Positions 35,903 through 45,241 of a stretch of DNA of 64,000 nucleotides are shown here, in pieces. The position numbers and the translations under genes were made by a program. This DNA comes from Streptomyces sp. ATexAB-D23 (GTDB lineage Bacteria; Actinomycetota; Actinomycetes; Streptomycetales; Streptomycetaceae). The notes beneath the pieces were generated by a model that made no database searches, was not told where the DNA came from, and worked only from the letters and a program-made list of their open reading frames with translations. The stretch's first letter is position 1, and every line of letters begins with the position of its first letter. Location: positions 190,441 to 254,440 of the forward strand of contig NZ_KB892001.1 of assembly GCF_000373645.1 (NCBI RefSeq), read 5' to 3'.

Positions 35903-35932
35903 GCGGGGAGGCGGTACGTACCGCCTCCCCGC
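35903..35932. terminator. 30-bp perfect palindrome, bidirectional terminator
   Basis: GCGGGGAGGCGGTAC followed directly by its complement, midway between two convergent genes (stops at 35837 and 35958). Confidence 0.85.
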
Positions 35933-35957
35933 CCCCGTGCCGTCATGGAACGGCGTC

Positions 35958-36719
35958 CTAGAGCACCTTGGACAGGAACGACTTCGTCCGGTCGTGCTGC
36001 GGGTTGGTCAGGACATCGCGCGGGTGGCCCGACTCGACCACCACCCCGTCGTCCATGAAGACCAGCGCGTCGCCGACCTCGCGGGCGAAGCCCATCTCGT
36101 GGGTGACGACGATCATCGTCATGCCGTCCTCGGCGAGCCCGCGCATCACGTCGAGCACATCACCGACCAGCTCCGGGTCGAGCGCCGACGTGGGCTCGTC
36201 GAAGAGCATCAGCTTCGGCTCCATGGCCAGGGCACGGGCGATGGCCACCCGCTGCTGCTGGCCGCCGGAGAGCTGCGAGGGGTAGTTCTTCGCCTTGTCG
36301 CCGAGGCCGACCCGGTCGAGCAGCTTCTCGGCACGGGCCCGCGCGACCGCCTTGGACTCGCGCTTCACCTGGACGGGAGCCTCCATGACGTTCTCGATCG
36401 CCGTCATGTGCGGGAACAGGTTGAAGCGCTGGAAGACCATGCCGATGTCCCGGCGCTTCAGGGCGACCTCGCTGTCCTTGAGCTCGTAGAGCTTGTCGCC
36501 CTTCTGGCGGTAGCCCACCAGCTCGCCGTCCACGTACAGCCGGCCGGCGCTGAGCTGCTCCAGGTGGTTGATGCACCGCAGGAACGTCGACTTGCCGGAA
36601 CCGGACGGGCCGATCAGGCAGAAGACCTCGCGCGGGGCGACCTCCAGGTCGATGCCCTTGAGGATGTGTGCGGCGCCGAAGGACTTGTGGACGCCCTCGG
36701 CCTTCACCATGGCGGTCAT
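35958..36719 (-). CDS. Polar amino acid ABC transporter, ATP-binding protein
   Basis: A 253-residue GlnQ-like ATPase: Walker [10 protein letters not shown] (about residue 38-46), Q loop [13 protein letters not shown], signature LSGGQQQR, Walker B LMLFDEP, switch His in VVTHEMGFA. It powers uptake of glutamate/glutamine-like or other polar amino acids. It overlaps the permease gene by 4 nt. The start ATG 36719 follows family length; the longer upstream frame is an artefact inside the permease gene. Confidence 0.95.
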   Translation of the reverse strand: MTAMVKAEGVHKSFGAAHILKGIDLEVAPREVFCLIGPSGSGKSTFLRCINHLEQLSAGRLYVDGELVGYRQKGDKLYELKDSEVALKRRDIGMVFQRFNLFPHMTAIENVMEAPVQVKRESKAVARARAEKLLDRVGLGDKAKNYPSQLSGGQQQRVAIARALAMEPKLMLFDEPTSALDPELVGDVLDVMRGLAEDGMTMIVVTHEMGFAREVGDALVFMDDGVVVESGHPRDVLTNPQHDRTKSFLSKVL

Positions 36720-37672
36720 GCCATGCCTCCCTTCGGGCGGCCGAACGACAGCAGCGTGGCCCGTACCTTCTGCAGCGGGGTCGGCGGCAGGCTCCGGCTG
36801 GAGCCGCGCGCGTAGTACCGCTCCAGGTAGTACTGCCCGATGCTCAGCACCGAGGTCATGATCAGATACCAGGCCGCGGCGAGGAAGTACATCTCCACCG
36901 GGGCCCCGGAACTCTGCCCGATGTCCTGGGCGTATTTGAAGAGTTCGTAGAACTGCACGGCCGCCACCAGGGAGGTGGTCTTGAGCATGTTGATGACCTC
37001 GTTGCCCGTGGGCGGCACGATCACCCGCATGGCCTGCGGGATCACGACGCGCCGCAGGGTCTTGCCGTGGCTCATGCCCAGCGCGTGCGAGGCCTCCGTC
37101 TGGCCCTCGTCCACCGAGAGCAGACCGGCCCGGCAGATCTCCGCCATGTACGCGGCCTCGTTGAGGCCGAGGCCGAGCAGTGCCGTCAGCAGCGGCGTCA
37201 TGAAGCTCGACCAGTAGTCCTTGTAGACCGGCCCGAGGTTGATGTACTCGAAGACCAGACCCAGGTTGAACCACACGAACAGCTGGACCAGGACCGGTGT
37301 GCCGCGGAAGAACCAGATGTAGAACCACGCGATGGACGAGGTCACCGGGTTCTTCGACAGGCGCATGACGGCCAGCAGGATGCCGCCGACCACGCCGATG
37401 ACCATCGACAGGGCGGTCAGCAGCAGGGTCTGCCCGACGCCCTCGATGATGCGGTCGTCGAAGAAGTAGTCCGGGACCGCGCCCCAGTTGATCCTGCCCT
37501 GGCTGAAGGCGTAGACGATCGCGACGAACGCGGCGATGGCGACGAGCGCCGAGACGTACCGGCCGTAGTGCCGGACCGGGATGGCCTTGATGGCCTCCGG
37601 CCCGGACGCCGGCACGGCGGGGGGTGCGGGCGGCTCGTCGGCCGGGCCCGTCTTCTTCTCGATGTCAGTCAC
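36716..37672 (-). CDS. Polar amino acid ABC transporter, permease
   Basis: A 318-residue permease of the HisM/GlnP family. An acidic cytoplasmic head (1-40) is followed by membrane segments, the first near 41-60. The EAA loop interacting with the ATPase reads [29 protein letters not shown], and the HEQ-type start is [20 protein letters not shown]. It forms a homodimer pore. It is the middle gene of a three-gene operon with the binding protein upstream. Confidence 0.95.
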   Translation of the reverse strand: MTDIEKKTGPADEPPAPPAVPASGPEAIKAIPVRHYGRYVSALVAIAAFVAIVYAFSQGRINWGAVPDYFFDDRIIEGVGQTLLLTALSMVIGVVGGILLAVMRLSKNPVTSSIAWFYIWFFRGTPVLVQLFVWFNLGLVFEYINLGPVYKDYWSSFMTPLLTALLGLGLNEAAYMAEICRAGLLSVDEGQTEASHALGMSHGKTLRRVVIPQAMRVIVPPTGNEVINMLKTTSLVAAVQFYELFKYAQDIGQSSGAPVEMYFLAAAWYLIMTSVLSIGQYYLERYYARGSSRSLPPTPLQKVRATLLSFGRPKGGMA

Positions 37673-37701
37673 GGCTCATGCCTTTCGGGGACGGAATCCG
37701 G

Positions 37702-38679
37702 TCAGGACCCGCCGTTCACCTTGGCCTCGGTGACCGCACCGGCCTCGACGCCCCACTTGGCGATGACCTTGTCGTACTCGCCGCTCTTGATGATGGCGTC
37801 CATGGCCGCCTTGATGGCCTGGGTGAGCTGGTCGTTGCCCTTGGCGACGGCGATGCCGTACGGGGCCGCCTCGACCTGCTCGCCGACGAGCTGGAAGTCC
37901 TTGCCGCCGCCCGAGGTCTTCACCGCGTACGCGGCGACCGGGAAGTCGGAGGAACCGGCGTCGGCGCCGCCCGAGCGCAGCCGGGTCTGGGCCTCCAGGT
38001 CGTTGTCGTACGCCTCGATGGCGATCTTCTTGCCGCCCGTGCACTTCTTCGACTCGGCCTTGGCCAGGTCGTGCGAGACCGTGTTGCGCTGGAGGGCGAT
38101 CTTCTTGCCGCAGAGGTCTGCCCAGGTCTTGATGCCCTGGTCGTCGCCCTTCTTGGTGTAGATCGAGACACCGGCGGTGAAGTAGTCGATGAAGTCGACG
38201 CCCTCGCCGACCTTCTTCTTCGTCTCCGGGTCGATGCCCTCCTGGCGGTCCTTCGTGTCGGTCATCGCCGACATCGCCAGGTCGTAGCGCTTGGAGCGCA
38301 GGCCGGTGATCAGGGTGTCGAACGTGCCGTTCTCGAACTGGAACTCCACGCCCAGCTCCTTGCCGAGCGCGTCGGCGAGATCGGGGTCGATGCCCACGGT
38401 CTCGCCGGACTTGTCCTTGAACTCGACCGGCGGGTACGCGATGTCCGAGCCGACCTTGATGACGCCCTTGGCCTTGATCTTCGCGGGCAGCAGGTCCGCG
38501 GGCGAGGAGGTCTCGCTGGAGGCACCGGCGCTGGTCCCGGCCTTGTCCGGGCCGCTGGAGTCGTTGTTCTTCGTCTGGTCGCCACAGGCGGTCAGCAGCA
38601 TGGTGCCGGCGACCGCGATGGCGCCGACCGCGGCGATGCGGGACTTCGCGGCCGTACGACGGGTGGAGCGTGCGGTCAT
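37702..38679 (-). CDS. Polar amino acid ABC transporter, substrate-binding lipoprotein
   Basis: A 325-residue lipoprotein. The signal (TARSTRRTAAKSRIAAVGAI...) ends at lipobox LTAC with Cys32. SBP_bac_3 features follow: IKVGSDIAYPPVEFKDKSG, GIDPDLADALGKELGVEFQF, LITGLRSKRYDLAMSAMTDTKDRQ. ATG 38679 is preceded by GGAGG (17 codons inside the longest frame). It captures an amino acid outside the membrane and delivers it to the permease. First gene of the operon; the 522-bp region upstream is shared with the malic enzyme gene. Confidence 0.95.
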   Translation of the reverse strand: MTARSTRRTAAKSRIAAVGAIAVAGTMLLTACGDQTKNNDSSGPDKAGTSAGASSETSSPADLLPAKIKAKGVIKVGSDIAYPPVEFKDKSGETVGIDPDLADALGKELGVEFQFENGTFDTLITGLRSKRYDLAMSAMTDTKDRQEGIDPETKKKVGEGVDFIDYFTAGVSIYTKKGDDQGIKTWADLCGKKIALQRNTVSHDLAKAESKKCTGGKKIAIEAYDNDLEAQTRLRSGGADAGSSDFPVAAYAVKTSGGGKDFQLVGEQVEAAPYGIAVAKGNDQLTQAIKAAMDAIIKSGEYDKVIAKWGVEAGAVTEAKVNGGS

Positions 38680-39201
38680 GATCGGGTTCCTCCGGCAGGT
38701 CAGGTGGTCGCCAGGGCGGTAATGGCACACGGCGTCGGGTGTCGCCGCCTTGTGTGATTACGGCATGTTGCCATTCGGACTAGCCCGAACAGGGGGCCCG
38801 GCATGTCAAAATCGGGTAACGGGCGATCCCCGAACCTCTTGAGGCCGGTACACCAGGGCCGGACCTTCTATGGGGTTTCCTCCTGGCGGCCGGAGAATCT
38901 GCGGTGGGTCCCGCGTGGCGGACGCAGGCCGGGCACAAGCCCGGCCTGTTCAGATATCCGACTATGAGTCACGTCACGGAGTCGATATGGACTCGTCCGT
39001 GACCAGGTCCGTCCGGTAAGAAAGACCTTTACACCCCTCATCCGGGGCTCAGGGCGCGTGTGCGGCGCGCCCGCGCGTATGTACCTCTCCCTGCCAGGGC
39101 GGGCCAACCGCCTGGCGCAGGGCGCGTACGCGGTGCCCGCCCACCCCTCCTCAACCAGGAGTGGCCACCCTCAAACGATGAAGACTTAAGGGGTCAACAC
39201 C
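38680..39201. promoter_or_regulatory. 522-bp divergent promoter region between transporter operon and malic enzyme
   Basis: No supported gene. It contains a perfect 10-bp hairpin at 38925-38948 (CAGGCCGGGC-ACAA-GCCCGGCCTG) that lies upstream of both genes and could end a short transcript or act as a leader structure. The minus-strand frame at 38868-39107 lacks coding bias. Promoter elements were not assigned. Confidence 0.45.
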
Positions 39202-40425
<1,224 letters not shown>

Positions 40426-40578
40426 GCCGGCCGGGGTCCGGTGGGGCCCGGTGGGCGGCGCGATTTCGGGCGCCGCCCGTCGGGCCTTCTGCTTTCGGGG
40501 GCGCTGCCTTTGGGGCCCCCGGCTTGGGCGCGTCGGCCCCGGGCCCCTGCTCTCGGGGGCGCTGCCCCCCGGCCCCCC

Positions 40579-40746
40579 GCTCCTCAATCGCCGGAGGGGC
40601 TTGGTTCTGCCTCTGTCGGTGGGTGGTTTGAGCTGGGTCGGGCCGCGGCTCCTCAGTCGCGGGAGGGGCTTGGTTTTGTGTTTGTCGGTGGGTGACTTGT
40701 GCTGGGCCCGGGGGGCAGGATTCAGCCCCTCCGGCGCTTGAGGAGC
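40579..40746. repeat. 69-bp direct repeat and inverted third copy of a Streptomyces intergenic palindrome
   Basis: Two tandem copies (40579-40647, 40648-40716) begin GCTCCTCAATCGCCGGAGGG / GCTCCTCAGTCGCGGGAGGG and continue to GTCGGTGGGTG. An inverted copy of the head (AGCCCCTCCGGCGCTTGAGG) follows at 40723-40746, so the first and third copies can form a long stem. The element is familiar from many Streptomyces intergenic regions. It fills much of the 444-bp gap after the malic enzyme gene. Confidence 0.85.
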
Positions 40747-40869
40747 GGGGGCCGGGGCAGGGTCCCGGTTCCGGGGAGCGGCGGGTAGGGGAAAGCCGGC
40801 GTTACGCGCGGTGCGTGTCACACCCGCAGCCGGTTACGTCGCGGTAGCCCGCCCCCTATCGTCGGCCCC

Positions 40870-41841
40870 ATGTTCGCCGCCTACGCATCCCGCCTCGACC
40901 GCGATCACCCCCTCAACGGCCTTGAGCTGGGCGAACGCCCCGCTCCGCAGGTCCGGCCGGGGTGGACCACCGTGAACGTCCGGGCCGCTTCCCTCAACCA
41001 CCACGACCTCTGGTCCCTGCGCGGCGTCGGCCTCGCGGAGGACAAGCTGCCGATGATCCTCGGCTGCGACGCCGCCGGGGTCGACCAGGACGGCAACGAG
41101 GTCGTCCTGCACTCGGTCATCGGCCAGACCGGGCACGGGGTGGGACCTGACGAGCCCCGGTCCATCCTCACCGAGCGCCACCAGGGCACCTTCGCCGAGC
41201 AGGTCACCGTCCCCAGCTGGAACGTGCTGCCCAAGCCGAAGGAGCTCACCTTCGAGCAGGCCGCCTGTCTGCCCACCGCCTGGCTGACCGCGTACCGCAT
41301 GCTCTTCACCAACGCCGGGGTGCGCCCCGGCGACTCCGTGCTGGTCCAGGGCGCCGGCGGCGGGGTCGCGACCGCCGCCATCGTGCTCGGCCGGGCCGCA
41401 GGGCTGCGGGTCTACGCCACCAGCCGCGACGAGGCCAGGCGCAGCCGGGCCGTCGAACTCGGAGCCGTCGAGGCGTTCGAGGCCGGGGCCAGGCTGCCCC
41501 ACCGGGTCGACGCCGTCATCGAGACGGTCGGCGCCGCCACCTGGTCGCACTCCGTCAAGTCACTGCGTCCCGGCGGCACGCTGGTCATCTCCGGCGCCAC
41601 CAGCGGCGACCGCCCTTCGCACGCCGAGCTGACCCGGATCTTCTTCCTGGAGCTGAAGGTCGTCGGCTCCACCATGGGGTCCAAGGACGAACTGGAGGAC
41701 CTCCTCGCCTTCTGCGCCACCACCGGCGTGCGCCCCGTCATCGACCAGGTGCTGCCGCTGGACCGTGCCCGCGAGGGGTTCGAACGGCTCGCCGCGGGCG
41801 ACCAGTTCGGCAAAATCGTGCTGACTGTCAACAATGGTTGA
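40870..41841 (+). CDS. Zinc-binding-type (MDR) dehydrogenase
   Basis: A 323-residue medium-chain dehydrogenase/quinone reductase-like protein. GCDAAGVDQDGNEV and the Rossmann loop VLVQGAGGGVATAAIVLGRAAG are clear. NHHDLWSLRGVG occupies the place of the catalytic zinc site but no Cys/His pair is found there, so it is probably zinc-free and of the quinone-reductase type. The final codons (VLTVNNG) overlap an operator of the next gene, see the twin sites at 41827-41869. Confidence 0.88.
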   Translation: MFAAYASRLDRDHPLNGLELGERPAPQVRPGWTTVNVRAASLNHHDLWSLRGVGLAEDKLPMILGCDAAGVDQDGNEVVLHSVIGQTGHGVGPDEPRSILTERHQGTFAEQVTVPSWNVLPKPKELTFEQAACLPTAWLTAYRMLFTNAGVRPGDSVLVQGAGGGVATAAIVLGRAAGLRVYATSRDEARRSRAVELGAVEAFEAGARLPHRVDAVIETVGAATWSHSVKSLRPGGTLVISGATSGDRPSHAELTRIFFLELKVVGSTMGSKDELEDLLAFCATTGVRPVIDQVLPLDRAREGFERLAAGDQFGKIVLTVNNG

Positions 41842-41869
41842 CACAGTCCGCTCGTCAACGTAAGTTGAC
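41827..41869. promoter_or_regulatory. Twin perfect operators GTCAAC-N4-GTTGAC
   Basis: Two perfect 6-4-6 palindromes at 41827-41842 and 41854-41869, centres 27 bp apart. The first covers the stop codon of the dehydrogenase gene; the second ends four bases before the HTH start codon. The small HTH protein is the likely binder. Confidence 0.85.
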
Positions 41870-41872
41870 GCC

Positions 41873-42082
41873 ATGACCGAAGCAACGGATCTCGCCGAGC
41901 GGGCGGGCGACCGCGACCCCCGGGTGGGGCTGCGGTCGGTCGCCGCGCTGCGGCGGCTGCTGGAGCAGCTGGAAGCCGTACAAGTCGGAAGCGCCCGCGC
42001 CCAGGGCTGGTCGTGGCAGGAGATCGCCGCCGAACTGGGCGTCAGCAGGCAGGCCGTGCACAAGAAGTACGGGAGGCATTGA
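41873..42082 (+). CDS. Small helix-turn-helix DNA-binding protein
   Basis: A 69-residue regulator. After an acidic start the helix-turn-helix is GWSWQEIAAELGVSRQAVHKKYGR, the minimal HTH of Clp-N-linked regulators in actinobacteria. It overlaps the next gene by one base (TGATG), and its promoter carries two perfect palindromes. It probably represses itself and the Clp-N gene. Confidence 0.9.
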   Translation: MTEATDLAERAGDRDPRVGLRSVAALRRLLEQLEAVQVGSARAQGWSWQEIAAELGVSRQAVHKKYGRH

Positions 42083-42657
42083 TGTTCGAGCGATTCACCC
42101 ACGGGGCCCGCGCCACGGTGACCGGAGCCGTGGAGCATGCCGAGCGGGCCGGCGCCGGCGCGGTCACCGAGGAACACCTGCTGCTCGCCCTCCTGGACCA
42201 GGTGACCGGCCGGGTGTCATTCGCCGTCACCGCACTCGGTCTCACGGACCGCAGGGCCTCGGTGGAGGCCGGCCTCGCCGAGGCGCGCCGGCGCGGCGGC
42301 ATGACCAGGGCCGACGCCGAGGCGCTCGCGGGCATCGGCATCGACCTCACCGCGGTCGTCTCACGCATCGAGGAGGCGCACGGTGAAGGTGCCCTGCGGG
42401 GCGGCGGCGGGGGCCGGCGGCGGTGGTCGGGCAGCCCCTCGTTCGCCCGGGAGGCGAAGAAGGTCCTGGAGAGGTCGCTGCGGATCGCGCTCGGCCGCGG
42501 GGACCGGTTCATCGGTGAGGAACACCTGCTGCTGGCCCTCACCGCCACCCCCGGAATCGCCGCCGACGTACTCGCCAAGCACGGCACCACGTACGCGACG
42601 GCCGAGCGCGCGCTGTACGGGGACGGCGGCGCGGACCAGGACCGCAAGGCGGGCTGA
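42082..42657 (+). CDS. Stand-alone double Clp-N domain protein
   Basis: A 191-residue protein with two Clp repeat (N) motifs: MFERFTHGARATVTGAVEHAERAGAGAVTEEHLLLALL and SFAREAKKVLERSLRIALGRGDRFIGEEHLLLAL. There is no AAA+ domain, so it may act as adaptor or decoy for Clp chaperones, or bind a peptide or misfolded protein. GGAGG precedes the ATG. The gene end runs into a 33-bp tandem repeat that includes the stop codon. Confidence 0.88.
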   Translation: MFERFTHGARATVTGAVEHAERAGAGAVTEEHLLLALLDQVTGRVSFAVTALGLTDRRASVEAGLAEARRRGGMTRADAEALAGIGIDLTAVVSRIEEAHGEGALRGGGGGRRRWSGSPSFAREAKKVLERSLRIALGRGDRFIGEEHLLLALTATPGIAADVLAKHGTTYATAERALYGDGGADQDRKAG

Positions 42658-42870
42658 CCGGGCGGGGGCTGGGGCTGCGAGGTGGGCTGACCGGGCGGGG
42701 GCCGGGGCTGCGAGGTGGGTTGACTGGGCGGGGGGAGGGGCGCGCAAGGCGGGCTGACCGGGCCGGGGCAGGGGTCGCGAGGTGGGTTGGCCGGGCGTGG
42801 GCCGGGGCTGCGAGGTGGGCTGACCGGGCCGGGGGAGGGGTCGCGAGGTGGGTTGGCCGGGCGCGGACCG
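42650..42870 (+). repeat. 33-bp tandem repeat array, about 6.7 copies
   Basis: Units near TGGGCTGACCGGGCGGGGGC plus 13 bp start at 42650, 42683, 42716 (34 bp), 42750, 42783, 42816 and 42849 (partial). The Clp-N stop codon lies in the first unit. GGCTGACCGG versus GGTTGGCCGG variants alternate. Confidence 0.9.
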
Positions 42871-43055
42871 GGACCAGCGGCCCGCCGGCCGGGACCACGC
42901 GGCCCGCCTGCCGGACGCGCGTCGGGGAGCATAACGGGGGCCGGCCGGTCCGGGGTGTCACTCCCCGGACCGGCCGGCCCCGCCTCGGTCCCTCGCCTCG
43001 CGCCCCGCGCGCCCGGGGTGTCGCTCCCCGGGCGCACCGGCCCCCGCCGCGCGCC

Positions 43056-43150
43056 CGTGCCCCGCACTGACCGGCGCCTGGAACGCACCCCGCCTCGCGC
43101 CCCCGTGCCCCGCACTGACGCCCGGCACCTCGAACGCACCCCCGCCTCGC
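43056..43150. repeat. Direct repeat of about 47 bp
   Basis: CGTGCCCCGCACTGAC begins two copies (43056 and 43105), both ending near CGCCTCGC, differing by short indels. This and the previous array make up the 520-bp gap between the Clp-N and PadR genes. Confidence 0.7.
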
Positions 43151-43177
43151 ACCCCCGCGCGCCCCTGCCCCCCGTCC

Positions 43178-44197
43178 CTACTTCACGCCGTCGTCGTCGC
43201 TGCCGCGCAGCACCGCCGCGATGTGGGCCGCCGCTGTCGACAGATGGCGGCGGGCCTCCGTGAGCTGGTCCTCCGTCACGCCGTGGTCCCGGGCCGCGTC
43301 GCGGATCTCGTCGCGGAAGCGGTCGAGCAGCCGGTCCAGGTCGCGGGCCGGGTCGCCGGTGCCGCCGGTCTCCTTGCCCCAGTCGGGGTCGGTGTCCGCG
43401 GCGTCCGGCTTGACGTACGGCGCCCAGCCACCGGTGCGGGCGAAGCCGCCCAGCTGGCCGGTGATCTCGGCCAGGCCCTCGCGGACCCCGGCCGGCCAGT
43501 CGCCCCGGGCGAAGTGCTCCTGGACCTGACGGGCGGCGTTCTGCATCTGCTCGCGCGCCCGGTCCTGGGCCTCCTTGGCCTGGCGGCGGGCCTGCTGCGC
43601 GTCCTGGCGCGCGCGCCGGGACTCGTCCTTCGCGCGGCGGGCCTGCTCCTTCCACTCCTGCTTGGCCTTGCGTAGTTCCTCCTTCGCGGAGCGCCACGCC
43701 TCCTTGTCGCGCAGATCGCCGAGGTCGCCCAGGTCCCCGAGGTCCCCGAAGCCGCCGAAGGGGGACTCCTTGCCGCCCGAGTGGGCGCCCTTGCCGCCGC
43801 CCGAGGTGTGGCGCGACTCGTCGGCCGCCGCCCGCATCTCGCTGCGCAGCTTGCCCGCGGCCCCGCGCACGTCGTCGCGCATCTCGGCGGCCAGTTCGGA
43901 GACGGACTCCCGGATCTCCAGCTCCAGATCCGCCAGCTCACCCGTGCGGTCGGCCAGTTCGGCGCGGCCGGCCTCGGTGATCGAGTAGACCTTGCGGCCG
44001 CCCTCGGTGGCATGCGTGACCAGGCCCTCGGCCTCCAGCTTGGCCAGCCGGGGGTAGACGGTGCCGGCCGAAGGGGCGTACAGCCCCTGGAAGCGCTCCT
44101 CCAGCAGCCGGATCACCTCGTATCCGTGCCGGGGGGCCTCGTCGAGCAGCTTCAACAGGTACAGCCGCAGACGGCCGTGAGCGAATACGGGGGGCAT
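43178..44197 (-). CDS. PadR-family regulator with long charged coiled-coil tail
   Basis: A 339-residue protein. The PadR winged helix spans about 1-85 (GRLRLYLLKLLDEAPRHGYEVIRLLEERFQGLYAPSAGTVYPRLAKLEAEGLV). Then comes a GDLGDLGDLGDL repeat, a long basic/acidic helix (KEELRKAKQEWKEQARRAKDESRRARQDAQQARRQAKEAQDRAREQMQ, about 165-225), and a helical end. Plain PadR proteins have 110-200 residues, so the tail is an addition. It follows the DUF4097 gene with no gap (stop and start one base apart). Confidence 0.9.
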   Translation of the reverse strand: MPPVFAHGRLRLYLLKLLDEAPRHGYEVIRLLEERFQGLYAPSAGTVYPRLAKLEAEGLVTHATEGGRKVYSITEAGRAELADRTGELADLELEIRESVSELAAEMRDDVRGAAGKLRSEMRAAADESRHTSGGGKGAHSGGKESPFGGFGDLGDLGDLGDLRDKEAWRSAKEELRKAKQEWKEQARRAKDESRRARQDAQQARRQAKEAQDRAREQMQNAARQVQEHFARGDWPAGVREGLAEITGQLGGFARTGGWAPYVKPDAADTDPDWGKETGGTGDPARDLDRLLDRFRDEIRDAARDHGVTEDQLTEARRHLSTAAAHIAAVLRGSDDDGVK

Positions 44198-44198
44198 G

Positions 44199-45059
44199 TC
44201 AGAGCACCTTTCCGGTCGGCTCGCCGTCGTACGAATCCTCCTCGGCCGCCGGCGGGCGGCGCAGGAGTGCGATCGACCCCGATACGGTCGTCGCCCGCAG
44301 GGTCCCGGTGCCGGCGCCCAGCGTGCCGGTGATCTTCTTCGCGCCCCACTGGCCGCTGACCCGCAGGTCCTCGAAGCCGTTGGAGACGGAGCCGCTCGCG
44401 GTGTTCGCCTCGACCGTCGCGTCGGCGGGGTGCGGCAGCCGGATCGCGATCTCGCCGGAGACCGTGGTCAGCCGGATGTCGGTGGGCTTGCCGGTCGGGT
44501 CCACGTCGAGCACCATGCCGCCGCTGACCGACTCGGCCTTCACCGAGGCGCCCCCGCCCTCGACGACCGTCAGATCGCCGGAGACCGAGTGGAAGCGCAG
44601 ATCGCCGGTGACGGACTGGGCCTCCACGCTGCCGGACACGGTCTCCGCGCCCACCGGTCCGGCGAGCTTGACCAGCGTGGTGTCACCCGTGACGCCCCGT
44701 ACCTCCGTACGGCCGCGGACCCCGGAGACGAAGGCGCCGGCGCCGACCACGCCCACCTCCACCGTCGAGCCGGCCGGGACCGCCAGCGAGACGACCGCGT
44801 GCCGGCGCCACTCCTTGCGGTCGAGCCACTTCAGCAGGTTCTGCCAGGCCAGGTCCTCGTACGCCACGGTCAGGACGCCGTCCTCGTGCGTCACGACCAG
44901 TGGCGGGCCCTCGATGGCGGAGACCTCAAGGCGTGCGGTCGGCTCGTCGGTGCCGACGACGTTGACCGTGCCGTTGACGACGCGCACCTTCAGCGCGGTC
45001 ACCGGCTCGTCGAAGGCCAGCTTCCGAGGCTCGGCGACGGCCCATGTCGAGACAGGCAT
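44199..45059 (-). CDS. DUF4097 beta-helical protein
   Basis: A 286-residue protein of repeated strands (VSGSVEAQSVTGDLRFHSVSGDLTVVEGG...VKAESVSGGMVLDV...LTTVSGEIAIRLP), the DUF4097 beta-solenoid. No signal peptide or membrane segment is seen, so it appears cytoplasmic. ATG 45059 matches the family start (MPVSTWAVAEP). First gene of a two-gene operon with the PadR regulator. DUF4097 proteins recur beside PadR or anti-sigma genes; the molecular role is unknown. Confidence 0.9.
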   Translation of the reverse strand: MPVSTWAVAEPRKLAFDEPVTALKVRVVNGTVNVVGTDEPTARLEVSAIEGPPLVVTHEDGVLTVAYEDLAWQNLLKWLDRKEWRRHAVVSLAVPAGSTVEVGVVGAGAFVSGVRGRTEVRGVTGDTTLVKLAGPVGAETVSGSVEAQSVTGDLRFHSVSGDLTVVEGGGASVKAESVSGGMVLDVDPTGKPTDIRLTTVSGEIAIRLPHPADATVEANTASGSVSNGFEDLRVSGQWGAKKITGTLGAGTGTLRATTVSGSIALLRRPPAAEEDSYDGEPTGKVL

Positions 45060-45094
45060 GGATCTGACCTCCCGGGTAGCGCGGACGACGCAAC

Positions 45095-45128
45095 ATATCG
45101 CGTCTCTTGAGGAACACGATATATCGCG
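45095..45128. promoter_or_regulatory. Probable PadR operator
   Basis: ATATCGCG occurs at 45095-45102 and 45121-45128 (26-bp period), and the second copy extends a 10-bp palindrome CGATATATCG (45117-45126). The AT-rich core stands out, 36-67 bp upstream of the DUF4097 start. Confidence 0.65.
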
Positions 45129-45241
45129 GGTGTGGGAAGTCAAGAAAGGGCGGGGAAGTCGAGAGAGGGGTGGGGGCTCCGGGTGGCGAGGAGGGTGAGC
45201 AAAACCCATCGGAACGGGACAATGTGTCCTACGGTGTGGGC

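Noticed and set aside
42660..43180. Possible CRISPR array at the 33-bp repeats
   Set aside because: The repeats are contiguous without unique spacers and no cas genes are present.
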